Below are positions 45,358-52,865 of a DNA stretch of 64,000 nucleotides, in pieces; the first letter of the stretch is position 1, and the number at the start of each line of letters is the position of its first letter. Made by a program: the position numbers and the translations under genes. This DNA is from Microbacterium cremeum (GTDB taxonomy: Bacteria; Actinomycetota; Actinomycetes; Actinomycetales; Microbacteriaceae). The stretch is taken from the NCBI RefSeq assembly GCF_015277855.1, contig NZ_CP063812.1, forward strand, positions 2,976,001 through 3,040,000, given 5' to 3'. Under the pieces are notes generated by a model. That model had not been told where the DNA came from. It saw only the letters and a program-made list of their open reading frames with translations, and searched no databases.

Positions 45358-45924
45358 TTACTCGGGCTTGTCCTCGGCGGGGGCCTCGACGGCCTCCTCG
45401 GCGGCAGCCTCAGCGGCGGCGCCCTCCTCCTGCGACTCCGCGCCGGCCTCGGCGGCGGTGTCGTCGGCGGCGGTCTCGTCGGCCGGAGTCTCCTCGGCCT
45501 CAACCGGTGCGGCGGGCGCGGCATCCGTCTTGGCGGCAGCCTTCTTGGCCGACGGCTTCTTGTTCACCGGCTCGAGGACGAGCTCGATGACGGCCATCGG
45601 GGCGTTGTCGCCCTTGCGGTTGCCGACCTTCGTGATGCGGGTGTAGCCGCCCTCACGGTCGGCGACCAGCGGCGCGATCTCGGTGAAGAGCTCGTGCACG
45701 ACCGTCTTGTCGCCGATGACCGACAGCACGCGACGGCGCGCGTGCAGGTCGCCGCGCTTGGCGAACGTGATCAGGCGCTCGGCGAGCGGACGCAGGCGCT
45801 TGGCCTTAGTCTCGGTCGTCTTGATCGACTTGTGCGTGAACAGCGCGGCGGCGAGGTTGGCAAGCAGCAGGCGCTCGTGGGCGGGGCCGCCTCCGAGGCG
45901 GGGACCCTTCGTGGGCTTGGGCAT
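45358..45924 (-). CDS. rplQ: 50S ribosomal protein L17 with acidic C-terminal tail
   Basis: 188 aa against the usual 115-130. The core is [21 protein letters not shown] through about residue 120 ([21 protein letters not shown]). The last 68 residues are a low-complexity Ala/Glu/Asp tail after a short PSAKKAAAK linker. The tail is in frame with normal codon use. Last gene of the alpha operon, 68 bases after rpoA. Confidence 0.96.
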   Translation of the reverse strand: MPKPTKGPRLGGGPAHERLLLANLAAALFTHKSIKTTETKAKRLRPLAERLITFAKRGDLHARRRVLSVIGDKTVVHELFTEIAPLVADREGGYTRITKVGNRKGDNAPMAVIELVLEPVNKKPSAKKAAAKTDAAPAAPVEAEETPADETAADDTAAEAGAESQEEGAAAEAAAEEAVEAPAEDKPE

Positions 45925-45964
45925 TTCTCAGTTACTCCAGTGGGAAGAAGTCGGTCGGGGGGAC

Positions 45965-45986
45965 GGATGCCGCGGCCGCGGCATCC
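45965..45986. repeat. Perfect 22-bp palindrome between rpoA and rplQ
   Basis: A perfect palindrome made of GGATGCCGCGG and its complement. It lies 6 bases after the rpoA stop, within the operon. It can form a hairpin in RNA and may tune rplQ expression or protect the rpoA transcript end. One of many GGATGCC motifs in the window. Confidence 0.55.
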
Positions 45987-45992
45987 ACCGGC

Positions 45993-46982
45993 TCAGACGG
46001 TTTCGTCGTCGTAGCCGCCGTAGAAGTGCGCGCCGTCGAACCCGGGGACCGAGTCCTTCAGCGACAGGCCGAGCGAGACGAGCTTGTCGCGCACCTCGTC
46101 GACCGACTTCTGACCGAAGTTGCGGATGTTCATGAGCTGCGTCTCCGAGAGGGCGACGAGCTCCGACACGGTGTTGATGCCCTCGCGCTTGAGGCAGTTG
46201 TACGAGCGGACCGACAGGTCGAGGTCCTCGATGGGCATCGACAGCTCGTTCGAGAGGACGGTCTCGACCGGCGCGGGGCCGATCTCGATGCCCTCGGCCT
46301 CGACGTTGAGCTCACGGGCCAGGCCGAACAGCTCGGTCAGCGTGCGACCGGCCGATGCGACGGCGTCGCGGGGGGCGATCGACGACTTGGTCTCGACGTC
46401 CAGCACGAGCTTGTCGAAGTCGGTGCGCTCACCCGCACGCGTGGCCTCCACGCGGTACGAGACCTTGAGCACCGGCGAGTAGATCGAGTCGATCGGGATC
46501 TGGCCGGCCTCGGCGTACTCGTTGCGGTTCTGCGTCGCCGACACGTAGCCGCGGCCACGCTCGATCGTGAGCTCGAGCTCGAACTTCGCGGTGTCGTTGA
46601 GCGTCGCGATGACCAGCTCGGGGTTGTGCACCTCGACACCGGCGGGCGCCGAGATGTCGGCGGCCGTGACCTCGCCCGCGCCGGTCTTGCGCAGGTAGGC
46701 GGTGATCGGCTCGTCGCGCTCGCTCGAGACGACGAGCTGCTTGATGTTGAGGATGATCTCGGTGACATCCTCCTTCACACCCGGGATGGTGCTGAACTCG
46801 TGGAGGACGCCGTCGATGCGGATCGACGTGACGGCCGCGCCGGGGATCGACGACAGGAGGCTGCGACGCAGCGCGTTGCCGATCGTGTAGCCGAAGCCGG
46901 GCTCCAGCGGCTCGATGACGAAACGGCTGCGGAACTCCCCGACCTTCTCCTCGGTCAGAGTGGGACGCTGTGCGATGAGCAC
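45993..46982 (-). CDS. rpoA: RNA polymerase alpha subunit
   Basis: 329 aa. The N-terminal assembly domain contains [30 protein letters not shown]; the C-terminal domain contains [25 protein letters not shown], which binds UP elements and regulators. In the alpha operon between rpsK and rplQ. Two hairpins at 47054-47116 separate it from rpsK. Confidence 0.98.
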   Translation of the reverse strand: MLIAQRPTLTEEKVGEFRSRFVIEPLEPGFGYTIGNALRRSLLSSIPGAAVTSIRIDGVLHEFSTIPGVKEDVTEIILNIKQLVVSSERDEPITAYLRKTGAGEVTAADISAPAGVEVHNPELVIATLNDTAKFELELTIERGRGYVSATQNRNEYAEAGQIPIDSIYSPVLKVSYRVEATRAGERTDFDKLVLDVETKSSIAPRDAVASAGRTLTELFGLARELNVEAEGIEIGPAPVETVLSNELSMPIEDLDLSVRSYNCLKREGINTVSELVALSETQLMNIRNFGQKSVDEVRDKLVSLGLSLKDSVPGFDGAHFYGGYDDETV

Positions 46983-47053
46983 TATGTGTTCCTTTCGATC
47001 ACGTGCCCGCTATATGACACGTGCGGTGAGTGAGGTGTTGAGTTTTACTCGAG

Positions 47054-47116
47054 GGATGCCTCGGCGGAGGCATCCGGAAACGAACGGTCGCCGGGGCACC
47101 GACGAGGGTGCCCCGG
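47054..47116 (-). terminator. Two hairpins between rpsK and rpoA
   Basis: Just below the rpsK stop is a 10-bp stem CCGGGGCACC/GGTGCCCCGG (47091-47116, 6-base loop). Nearer rpoA is a 9-bp stem of GGATGCCTC/GAGGCATCC (47054-47075, 4-base loop). They may act as a partial terminator or an RNA processing site that adjusts rpoA relative to ribosomal proteins. Confidence 0.5.
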
Positions 47117-47126
47117 CTCCGAGAGA

Positions 47127-47525
47127 TCAGACGCGGCGGCGCTTGGGGGGACGGCAGCCGTTGTGGGCCTGGGGCGTCACGTCCTGGATCGAGCCCACCT
47201 CGAGGCCGGCGGCCTGCAGCGAGCGGATCGCGGTCTCGCGGCCCGAGCCCGGGCCCTTGACGAAGACGTCGACCTTCTTGACGCCGTGCTCCTGCGCCTG
47301 GCGGGCAGCGGACTCCGCGGCCATGCCGGCGGCGTACGGCGTCGACTTGCGCGAGCCCTTGAAGCCCACGCCACCCGACGACGCCCAGCTGATGACGGCG
47401 CCCGACGGGTCGGTGATCGAGACGATCGTGTTGTTGAACGTCGACTTGATGTGGGCCTGGCCCAGCGCGATGTTCTTCTTCTCCTTGCGGCGCGGCTTGC
47501 GCGCGGCGGTCTTGGCCTGTGCCAT
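47127..47525 (-). CDS. rpsK: 30S ribosomal protein S11
   Basis: 132 aa. Diagnostic segments: [42 protein letters not shown] and the C-terminal [18 protein letters not shown]. Platform protein of the small subunit. It lies 31 bases below rpsM in the alpha operon. Confidence 0.98.
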   Translation of the reverse strand: MAQAKTAARKPRRKEKKNIALGQAHIKSTFNNTIVSITDPSGAVISWASSGGVGFKGSRKSTPYAAGMAAESAARQAQEHGVKKVDVFVKGPGSGRETAIRSLQAAGLEVGSIQDVTPQAHNGCRPPKRRRV

Positions 47526-47556
47526 GTGCGTGTTCTCCTAAACCTGGGGCCGCGCC

Positions 47557-47931
47557 TTAGCGCGCCTTCTTCTTGCCGGCGACGGTGCGCTTCGGGCCCT
47601 TGCGGGTACGGGCGTTCGTCTTCGTGCGCTGACCGCGCACCGGAAGGCCGCGGCGGTGACGCAGACCCTCGTAGGAGCCGATCTCGACCTTGCGGCGGAT
47701 GTCGGCGGCGACCTCGCGGCGCAGATCACCCTCGACCTTGTAGTTGCCTTCGATGTAGTCGCGGAGCGCGATGAGCTGGTCATCGCTGAGGTCCTTGACG
47801 CGGACGTTCTCGTCGATCTCCGTCGCCTTGAGGATCTCGTTCGAACGGGTACGGCCAACGCCGTAGATGTAGGTAAGGGCGATCACCACGCGCTTGTCGC
47901 GCGGGATGTCTACGCCGGCCAGACGTGCCAT
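47557..47931 (-). CDS. rpsM: 30S ribosomal protein S13
   Basis: 124 aa. [24 protein letters not shown] at the N-terminus and [24 protein letters not shown] near the C-terminus are diagnostic. Head protein contacting tRNA and the large subunit. The 280-base spacer above it contains dispersed repeats and a hairpin. Confidence 0.98.
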   Translation of the reverse strand: MARLAGVDIPRDKRVVIALTYIYGVGRTRSNEILKATEIDENVRVKDLSDDQLIALRDYIEGNYKVEGDLRREVAADIRRKVEIGSYEGLRHRRGLPVRGQRTKTNARTRKGPKRTVAGKKKAR

Positions 47932-48043
47932 GCGGCTCTCCTAGGAGTGAGTGGAGGTGTGGAGCAGCATCGGTGCCCGGGCCTCCGCCCCGAGGTGTCC
48001 CCTCCGGAGAGGTTCTGATGCTGCCTGTAGTCAGGTCCGGTCG

Positions 48044-48068
48044 GTGAGCGGGCGAAGCGAGACGAGAC
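48044..48068 (+). repeat. Variant GAGCGGGCGAAGCGAG repeat
   Basis: A variant copy of the dispersed repeat also seen at 10673-10698, inside the rpsM-rpmJ spacer. Confidence 0.5.
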
Positions 48069-48132
48069 GCGCTTGCCCGGCGGACCGGTATTCAGTTATG
48101 AGTTCTTGCGTCGTGAGGTTTCGACCTGCGAG

Positions 48133-48158
48133 GTTTCGACTCGCTTCGCTCGCTCAAC
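48133..48158 (-). repeat. GAGCGAGCGAAGCGAG-type repeat in rpsM-rpmJ spacer
   Basis: Reads GTTTCGACTCGCTTCGCTCGCTCAAC on the plus strand in two parts (48133-48145 and 48146-48158). It is an opposite-orientation copy of the repeat at 48044, so the two could pair in RNA across the spacer. Confidence 0.5.
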
Positions 48159-48160
48159 CT

Positions 48161-48214
48161 TGATTCGGGATCGCATCAATGCTCGCTTCGCTCGCATTGA
48201 TCCGACCCGAATCA
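48161..48214 (-). terminator. Hairpin overlapping rpmJ stop codon
   Basis: Outer stem TGATTCGGG/CCCGAATCA (48161-48169 with 48206-48214) and inner stem ATCAATGC/GCATTGAT (48175-48182 with 48194-48201). It starts at the rpmJ stop and precedes a 280-base gap to rpsM, so it may be a partial terminator or attenuator within the operon. Confidence 0.5.
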
Positions 48215-48328
48215 ACCCTGGCGCTGCTTGTGGCGCGGGTTCGACTTGCAGATGACCATCACGCGGCCGTGGCGGCGGATGACCTTGCAGTGGTCGCAGA
48301 TGGGCTTGACGGAGGGGTTGACCTTCAT
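48212..48328 (-). CDS. rpmJ: 50S ribosomal protein L36
   Basis: 38 aa, too short for most ORF callers. [20 protein letters not shown] followed by [18 protein letters not shown] gives the zinc-ribbon residues Cys11, Cys14, Cys27 and His33 of the zinc-binding L36 type. It lies between infA and rpsM, its usual place. Confidence 0.97.
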   Translation of the reverse strand: MKVNPSVKPICDHCKVIRRHGRVMVICKSNPRHKQRQG

Positions 48329-48385
48329 GATGTGTTCCTGTTCGCTGTCTTCGCCGGGCGTGCTTCGGTGGCTGAGCTTGCTTTC

Positions 48386-48409
48386 GGTCGCTGAGCCTGT
48401 CGAAGCGCG
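48386..48409. repeat. GGTCGCTGAGCCTGTCGAAG repeat
   Basis: A copy of a short repeat common in intergenic DNA of high-GC bacteria; a decayed copy lies just before it (48360-48381). It is in the infA-rpmJ spacer. Confidence 0.5.
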
Positions 48410-48430
48410 GGGCGTTACTTCTCGACCGGA

Positions 48431-48652
48431 CTAGCGGTAGCGGTAGACGATGCGGCCGCGGGTGAGGTCGTAGGGCGAAAGCTCCACGACGACGCGGTCC
48501 TCGGGGATGATGCGGATGTAGTTCTGCCGCATCTTGCCCGAGATCGTGGCGAGCACCTTGTGTCCGTTGGTGAGCTCAACGCGGAACATCGCATTGGGCA
48601 GTGCCTCGGACACGACGCCCTCGATCTCGATGACACCGTCTTTCTTCGCCAT
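48431..48652 (-). CDS. infA: Translation initiation factor IF-1
   Basis: 73 aa, full length. [20 protein letters not shown], then [21 protein letters not shown] and ending [12 protein letters not shown]. An S1-like OB-fold protein that binds the A site during initiation. First gene of the alpha operon here, about 95 bases below the promoter at 48746-48774. Confidence 0.98.
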   Translation of the reverse strand: MAKKDGVIEIEGVVSEALPNAMFRVELTNGHKVLATISGKMRQNYIRIIPEDRVVVELSPYDLTRGRIVYRYR

Positions 48653-48745
48653 ACGCTCGCTTACAGTTGTGCTGACCGGTCGGTCTGCGGTGGATGGGGT
48701 TCGGTGCTACGACACGCCAATAAAGGCGCAACGCACCAAAGATCA

Positions 48746-48774
48746 AGCATACGTGATATCGGATGCCTCGGCAA
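48746..48774 (-). promoter_or_regulatory. Promoter of infA and the alpha operon
   Basis: On the minus strand TTGCCG (48769-48774) and TATGCT (48746-48751) are separated by 17 bases. The spacer carries GGCATCC, as does the rplM promoter spacer. The expected transcription start gives a leader of roughly 85-90 bases. Confidence 0.6.
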
Positions 48775-48839
48775 ATGCCCGCCGACACCCCCGCGCTCTC
48801 GTCGCGCACCGCGGCTCCCGGCATCCGTCACCCCCGCTC

Positions 48840-48990
48840 CCTCGCACCCTCGCACCTTCGCACCCTCGCGCCTTCGCACCCTCGCACCTTCGCACCCTCG
48901 CGCCTTCGCACCCTCGCGCCCTCGCGCCCTCGCGCCCTCGCCTCGCCTCGCCTCGCCTCGCCTCGCCTCGCCTCGCCTCGCCTCGCCTCG
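48840..48990. repeat. Microsatellite: twelve 8-mers then eleven CCTCG 5-mers
   Basis: Twelve 8-base units (CCTCGCAC, CTTCGCAC or CCTCGCGC) fill 48840-48935; eleven exact CCTCG units fill 48936-48990 and abut the first stem-loop. No credible gene; frames through it give only low-complexity peptides. Such arrays change length by slippage. Confidence 0.85.
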
Positions 48991-49065
48991 AGGTTGAGAA
49001 ACCACGCGCAGGTTGAGACTCTCGCTGCAACGCGGTTCCTCAACCTATATGTGGTTTCTCAACCT
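48991..49065. repeat. Stem-loop element, copy 1
   Basis: AGGTTGAGAAACCAC-N4-AGGTTGAG (48991-49017) pairs with CTCAACCT-N6-GGTTTCTCAACCT (49039-49065); only the central bases fail to pair. The 21-base loop ends in GCGGTTC. Two more copies lie at 50202-50274 and 50357-50430. This copy sits 59 bases upstream of the nuclease-like gene. Confidence 0.8.
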
Positions 49066-49124
49066 CAACGTCCGGGCCGGGCGCGGGTCTCGCCGCTCCT
49101 CCCCAGGCGCGGCGGCTGCGCGAG

Positions 49125-50225
49125 GTGTCCACAGATCCGGCGTCGGCCTGCGGCGAGCGGATGCCGACGGCCGAGCATGAGGCGATGCACGCCGCCTCAG
49201 CCACCACCCCTGCGGTCACCGCGCCGGCCGCGGTCAAGCCGTCGCCCGTCGAACTGCATGTCGCGCGCGACACCGCCTTCGGCGCGCCGAGCCTCAGGAA
49301 TCGCCACATGTACGTACGAGTACGCGCGGGCGTGTACGCGCCGCGGGCGGCGTGGGAGGCGCTCGCGCCGTGGGAGAGGTATCTCGCGCGGGTGCACGCG
49401 TACGCGCTCGTCGCGCCCGGCGCGATCTTCGCGTACGAGTCGGCGGCGGCGCTGCGCGGACTGCCGATCTTCGGCGAGCCTCGCGACATCCACGTCTTCG
49501 CGCCCGGCCGTACGTCGTCGCGTCGCTTCGGCGACGTGTGCGTGCACACCGGCGTCGACGGGCGGGTCGTCGAGCGGCTACAGGGATTCGCCCTCACGTC
49601 GGCCGCCGACACCGCGATCGACCTGATGCGCGTGCTGCCGCCTGCGTTCGGGCTGGCCGTGGGAGATGCGGTCATCTCGCCGGCGCAGGGCGGGAGCGTC
49701 GCCCGGGAGTCGCTCGTGACGCTCGCGGAATGCCAGGAGCACCGCCGCGGACGCGGGCGCCTCATCCTGCTCCTCCCGATGCTCGACCCGCTCGCCGAGT
49801 CCACCGGGGAGTCCGTCAGTCGCGCCGTCATCGTCTGGTCCGGCTTCGAGCCGCCCGAACTGCAGGTCGTCTTCCGCTCGGACGGCTTCAGCGACCGCGT
49901 GGACTTCGCCTGGCGCAGCGTGCGCGGAATCGGAGAGTCCGACGGCTACGGGAAGTACCTCGGCGAGACCCCCGGAGAGACGGTGCGCAGCGTCATGGAC
50001 GAGAAGAAGCGCGAGAACCGACTGCGGCGCGTGTGCCGCGCCTTCGACCGCTGGGACATGAACGAGGCCATGGAGGTCACGCCGCTGGTGCGCCGCCTCG
50101 ACGCCATGGGCATTCCGCGCGTCGCGCGCCCCCGCCCCGGCCTTCTCGTGATGACGAACCGCCGCTCCTCCCCCGCCTCCGCGCCCGCGCCTGCGCCCGC
50201 GGTTGAGAAACCACGCAAAGGTTGA
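49125..50225 (+). CDS. AbiEi/Vsr-like protein: winged helix plus nuclease-like domain
   Basis: 366 aa from GTG 49125; ATGs at 49161 and 49182 are alternatives and none has a clear ribosome binding site. The N-terminal half (VYAPRAAWEALAPWERYLARV, then AIFAYESAAALRGLP) resembles the AbiEi-type antitoxin-like domain of actinobacterial proteins. The C-terminal half has SFEPPELQ-like spacing: WSGFEPPELQVVF, RVDFAWRSVRGIGESDGYGKY and MDEKKRENRLRR, matching the DxxW/E-x-DG-K-Y pattern of Vsr/DUF559-like PD-(D/E)xK nucleases. The stop codon lies inside stem-loop copy 2. No toxin gene adjoins. Activity is inferred. Confidence 0.7.
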   Translation: MSTDPASACGERMPTAEHEAMHAASATTPAVTAPAAVKPSPVELHVARDTAFGAPSLRNRHMYVRVRAGVYAPRAAWEALAPWERYLARVHAYALVAPGAIFAYESAAALRGLPIFGEPRDIHVFAPGRTSSRRFGDVCVHTGVDGRVVERLQGFALTSAADTAIDLMRVLPPAFGLAVGDAVISPAQGGSVARESLVTLAECQEHRRGRGRLILLLPMLDPLAESTGESVSRAVIVWSGFEPPELQVVFRSDGFSDRVDFAWRSVRGIGESDGYGKYLGETPGETVRSVMDEKKRENRLRRVCRAFDRWDMNEAMEVTPLVRRLDAMGIPRVARPRPGLLVMTNRRSSPASAPAPAPAVEKPRKG

Positions 50226-50274
50226 GGCACCCCGCGCCGCGCGGTTCCTCAACCTACGTGTGGTTTCTCAACCT
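50202..50274. repeat. Stem-loop element, copy 2
   Basis: Left arm 50202-50226, right arm 50248-50274, loop ending GCGGTTC, as in copy 1. The left arm encodes the last residues (VEKPRKG) and the stop of the nuclease-like gene. Confidence 0.8.
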
Positions 50275-50350
50275 CCATGTGGTTTCTCACCCAACCTGTG
50301 GTTTCTCACCACACGTGTGGCTTCTCACCCCACGTGAGGTTTCTGAGGGC
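50257..50350. repeat. Five degenerate 18-19-bp GTGGTTTCTCA units
   Basis: Units beginning near 50257, 50276, 50294, 50312 and 50331 share (A/C)GTGTGGTTTCTCA with drift toward the last. They look like tandem duplications of the right arm of stem-loop copy 2, whose right arm forms the first unit. Confidence 0.7.
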
Positions 50351-50356
50351 CGGTTG

Positions 50357-50430
50357 AGGTTGAGAAACCATGCATAGGTTGAAACACCCCGCGCCGCGCG
50401 GTTCCTCAACCTACGTGTGGTTTCTCAACC
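50357..50430. repeat. Stem-loop element, copy 3
   Basis: Left arm 50357-50382 and right arm 50404-50430, loop again ending GCGCGGTTC. Followed by one more GGGTTTCTCAAC half-unit (50437-50448). Confidence 0.8.
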
Positions 50431-50523
50431 TCCGTAGGGTTTCTCAACGCACGACGGCGCCGGGAGGACGACAGCGGCGACAGCGCCGGAGAGCCGATGC
50501 GCGACGGCGCCCGAGAGCAAGGG

Positions 50524-50655
50524 CGACAGCGACAGCAGCGACAGCGACAGCGACAGCAGCGACAGCGACAGCAGCGACAGCGACAGCAGCGACAGCAGCG
50601 GCAGCAGCGACAGCGACAGCAGCGACAGCGACAGCGACGGCGACGACGACGACGG
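50524..50655. repeat. (GACAGC)n microsatellite
   Basis: About 130 bases of GACAGC and AGC units with late drift to GACGGC/GAC, ending 20 bases from the stop of the DsbA-like gene. With the stem-loops it fills 50226-50674; no gene seen. Confidence 0.85.
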
Positions 50656-50674
50656 CGGATGCCGGGGGCCGCGG

Positions 50675-51373
50675 CTACTCGAAGAGCGTCGCGAGCTGGC
50701 CGGGCTCGGGCAGTTGGCTGTTCGAGATGACCTCGCCGTTGACGGCGACGGTCGGAGTGCCGATACCCTGCGAGCCCGGCTGCACCGGAGTCTCGGCCGT
50801 GATCGCGGTGACGTAGCCGGCGTAGGTGCCGTCGTTGACGCACGAGTCGATCCCGGTCACCCCGACTCCCGCGGCGATCTCGAGGATCTCGCTGTTCGTG
50901 AGCCCCCGCGTGCGCTCCTGCGGCTGGTCGGCGAACATCGCCTGGAGGAAGGGCAGGGATGCCTCGGCATCCGCCTCCGCCACGCAGTACGCGGCGTTCG
51001 CCGCGCGCGTCGAGAACTGCGTGCCCTGCGACTGGCTGTCGAGGATCGAGATGGGGTGGATGCCGAGGGTGATGGTGCCGTCATCCACCATCGACTCGAT
51101 CTCGGCGCCGTACAACTGCTCGAACTGGTTGCAGATCGGGCACATGAAGTCGATGTACGTGTCGAGGCGGTCCTCGCCGTCGCCGACGAGGATCGCACCC
51201 GTCTCGGCGTCGATGTTCGAGGCCGAGGGCGTCACGACGTCGGTCGGGAGCGGCTTGGGAGCGGAGGAGTTGTTGAGCGCGACGACCAGCACCGCGACGA
51301 GCACGAGCGCCACCACGACGCCGACCGTCACCCAGATCGCGAACCAGTTGACCTTGCGCGCACCCTGTGCCAT
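50675..51373 (-). CDS. DsbA/thioredoxin-fold membrane-anchored oxidoreductase
   Basis: 232 aa from the ATG at 51373 (GAGGAGG, 6-base spacing); a longer frame runs antisense into map and is rejected. One N-terminal helix (residues about 9-32), then a thioredoxin fold with the active site DFMCPICNQFE. The cis-Pro region is IGTPTVAVNG. It forms or isomerises disulfides in exported proteins. It lies 11 bases below map and probably ends the secY-adk-map transcript. Confidence 0.9.
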   Translation of the reverse strand: MAQGARKVNWFAIWVTVGVVVALVLVAVLVVALNNSSAPKPLPTDVVTPSASNIDAETGAILVGDGEDRLDTYIDFMCPICNQFEQLYGAEIESMVDDGTITLGIHPISILDSQSQGTQFSTRAANAAYCVAEADAEASLPFLQAMFADQPQERTRGLTNSEILEIAAGVGVTGIDSCVNDGTYAGYVTAITAETPVQPGSQGIGTPTVAVNGEVISNSQLPEPGQLATLFE

Positions 51374-51384
51374 CTCGCGCCTCC

Positions 51385-52248
51385 TCAGGCGATCTCGCGC
51401 GGCGTCACCCCGAACGGGGCCAGGCCCGCAGCTCCGCCGTCGGGTGCCGTGAGCACCCAGATTCCGTCTTCGTGCACCGCGACGCTGTGCTCCCAGTGCG
51501 ACCCTGCGCTGCCGTCGACCGTCGACACGGTCCAGCCGTCGTCCTCGACGAACGTGGCCTGGTCGCCGATGACGACCATCGGCTCGATCGCCAGCACGAG
51601 ACCCGGGCGCACTTCGGGCCCGGGATCTGCCACGCGGTAGTTGAACACCGACGGCGACTCGTGCATCTTGCGGCCGATGCCGTGGCCGACGTACTCGCGC
51701 AGGATGCCGTAGGCACTGCTCGATCCCGTCGAGGGATCCGGCGAGTTCGCCTCGATGTGGTCCTGGATGGCGGCGCCGATCTCGCCGAGGTGCGTCGCGG
51801 TCGTGAGCGCGGCGATCCCCGCCCACAGCGATCCCTCGGTCACGTCCGAGAGCCGCCGGCGCTGTGCGACGACGTCGGGGCGGGTCTCGTCGGGCACCAC
51901 GAATGTGAACGCCGAGTCCCCGTTCCAGCCCTTGTACTCCGCGCCCGCGTCGATCGACACGATGTCACCCGGGGCGAGAGCACGGTCGCCGGGGATGCCG
52001 TGCACGACCTGCTCGTTGACCGACGCGCAGATCGTGTGGCGATACCCGCGCACCATCTGGAAGTTCGACTTCGCGCCGCGGCCGGTGATGACGGCGGATG
52101 CCGCGGCGTCGAGCTCGGCGGTGGTCGCCCCGGGTGCGATCAGCTCACGGACGGCTTCGAGCGCCGCGGCCGTGATCAGGCCGGGCTCGATCATCGCCCG
52201 CAACTGCGCGGGCGACTTGTAGATGGAACGGCGAAGCGCCACGGTCAC
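51385..52248 (-). CDS. map: Methionine aminopeptidase, type I
   Basis: 287 aa. Removes N-terminal Met. Metal ligands are visible in IVSIDAGAEYKGWNGDSAFTF, EYVGHGIGRKMHESP and LAIEPM, with a final SHWEHSVAV. The GTG start overlaps the adk stop (GTGA), so translation is coupled. Follows the secY-adk-map order of the spc operon. Confidence 0.96.
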   Translation of the reverse strand: MTVALRRSIYKSPAQLRAMIEPGLITAAALEAVRELIAPGATTAELDAAASAVITGRGAKSNFQMVRGYRHTICASVNEQVVHGIPGDRALAPGDIVSIDAGAEYKGWNGDSAFTFVVPDETRPDVVAQRRRLSDVTEGSLWAGIAALTTATHLGEIGAAIQDHIEANSPDPSTGSSSAYGILREYVGHGIGRKMHESPSVFNYRVADPGPEVRPGLVLAIEPMVVIGDQATFVEDDGWTVSTVDGSAGSHWEHSVAVHEDGIWVLTAPDGGAAGLAPFGVTPREIA

Positions 52249-52865
52249 GCGGCGGCACCGCGGCCGAGACCGCGAGCCTCGAGCGCCGCGACGATGCGAC
52301 CGGTGATCTCGTCGAGCGATCCCACGCCGTCGATGCGCTCGACGACGCCCCGGGTCCGGTAGACGTCGAGGATCGGGGCCGTCTCGCGTTCGTAGATCGC
52401 CAGGCGGTTCGCGATGCCGTCCTCGGTGTCGTCGCTGCGCCCCTGCTCGGCGGCGCGCAGCGAGAGCCGCGCGATGCTCTCGTCGCGCGGGACGTCGAGC
52501 TCGATGACCGAGTCGATGGCCTCGCCGCGCCCCTCGAGGAACTCGTCGAGGTGCATCACCTGGGCGACATTGCGCGGATACCCGTCGAGCAGGAAGCCTC
52601 CCGCCGCGTCCGGCTGCGACAGTCGCTCACGAACGACAGCGCTCGTCAGCTCGTCCGAGACGAGGTCGCCCGACTCGATGATCGCCTTGACCTGCTCGCC
52701 GAGGGGCGTGCCGGCCGCGACGGCGGCGCGGAACACGTCGCCGGTGGAGATGGCGGGGATGCCGAAGGTCTCGGCGATGCGGACGCCCTGGGTGCCCTTG
52801 CCCGAGCCCTGGGGACCGACGATGAGGAGGCGCGCCCCGTCGTGCGAGGTCTGTCGAAGCGTCAT
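52245..52865 (-). CDS. adk: Adenylate kinase
   Basis: 206 aa from the ATG at 52865, which overlaps the secY stop (ATGA). P-loop GPQGSGKGTQ, NMP-binding ISTGDVFR, and GFLLDGYPRNVAQ. The LID is the short, zinc-free kind (LRAAEQGRSDDTEDGIANRL). Interconverts ADP with AMP and ATP. A longer upstream frame lies within secY. Confidence 0.96.
   Translation of the reverse strand: MTLRQTSHDGARLLIVGPQGSGKGTQGVRIAETFGIPAISTGDVFRAAVAAGTPLGEQVKAIIESGDLVSDELTSAVVRERLSQPDAAGGFLLDGYPRNVAQVMHLDEFLEGRGEAIDSVIELDVPRDESIARLSLRAAEQGRSDDTEDGIANRLAIYERETAPILDVYRTRGVVERIDGVGSLDEITGRIVAALEARGLGRGAAA

Noticed and set aside
48660..49043. ORFs through the 8-mer and CCTCG arrays (RRGEA- or PSHPR-type peptides)
   Set aside because: Pure microsatellite translations without start signals.
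49125..50225. Complete type IV toxin-antitoxin pair
   Set aside because: Only an AbiEi-like domain is present; no AbiEii-type toxin gene lies on either side.
50370..50843. ORFs through stem-loop copy 3 and the GACAGC array
   Set aside because: They read repeat DNA in every frame and resemble no protein.
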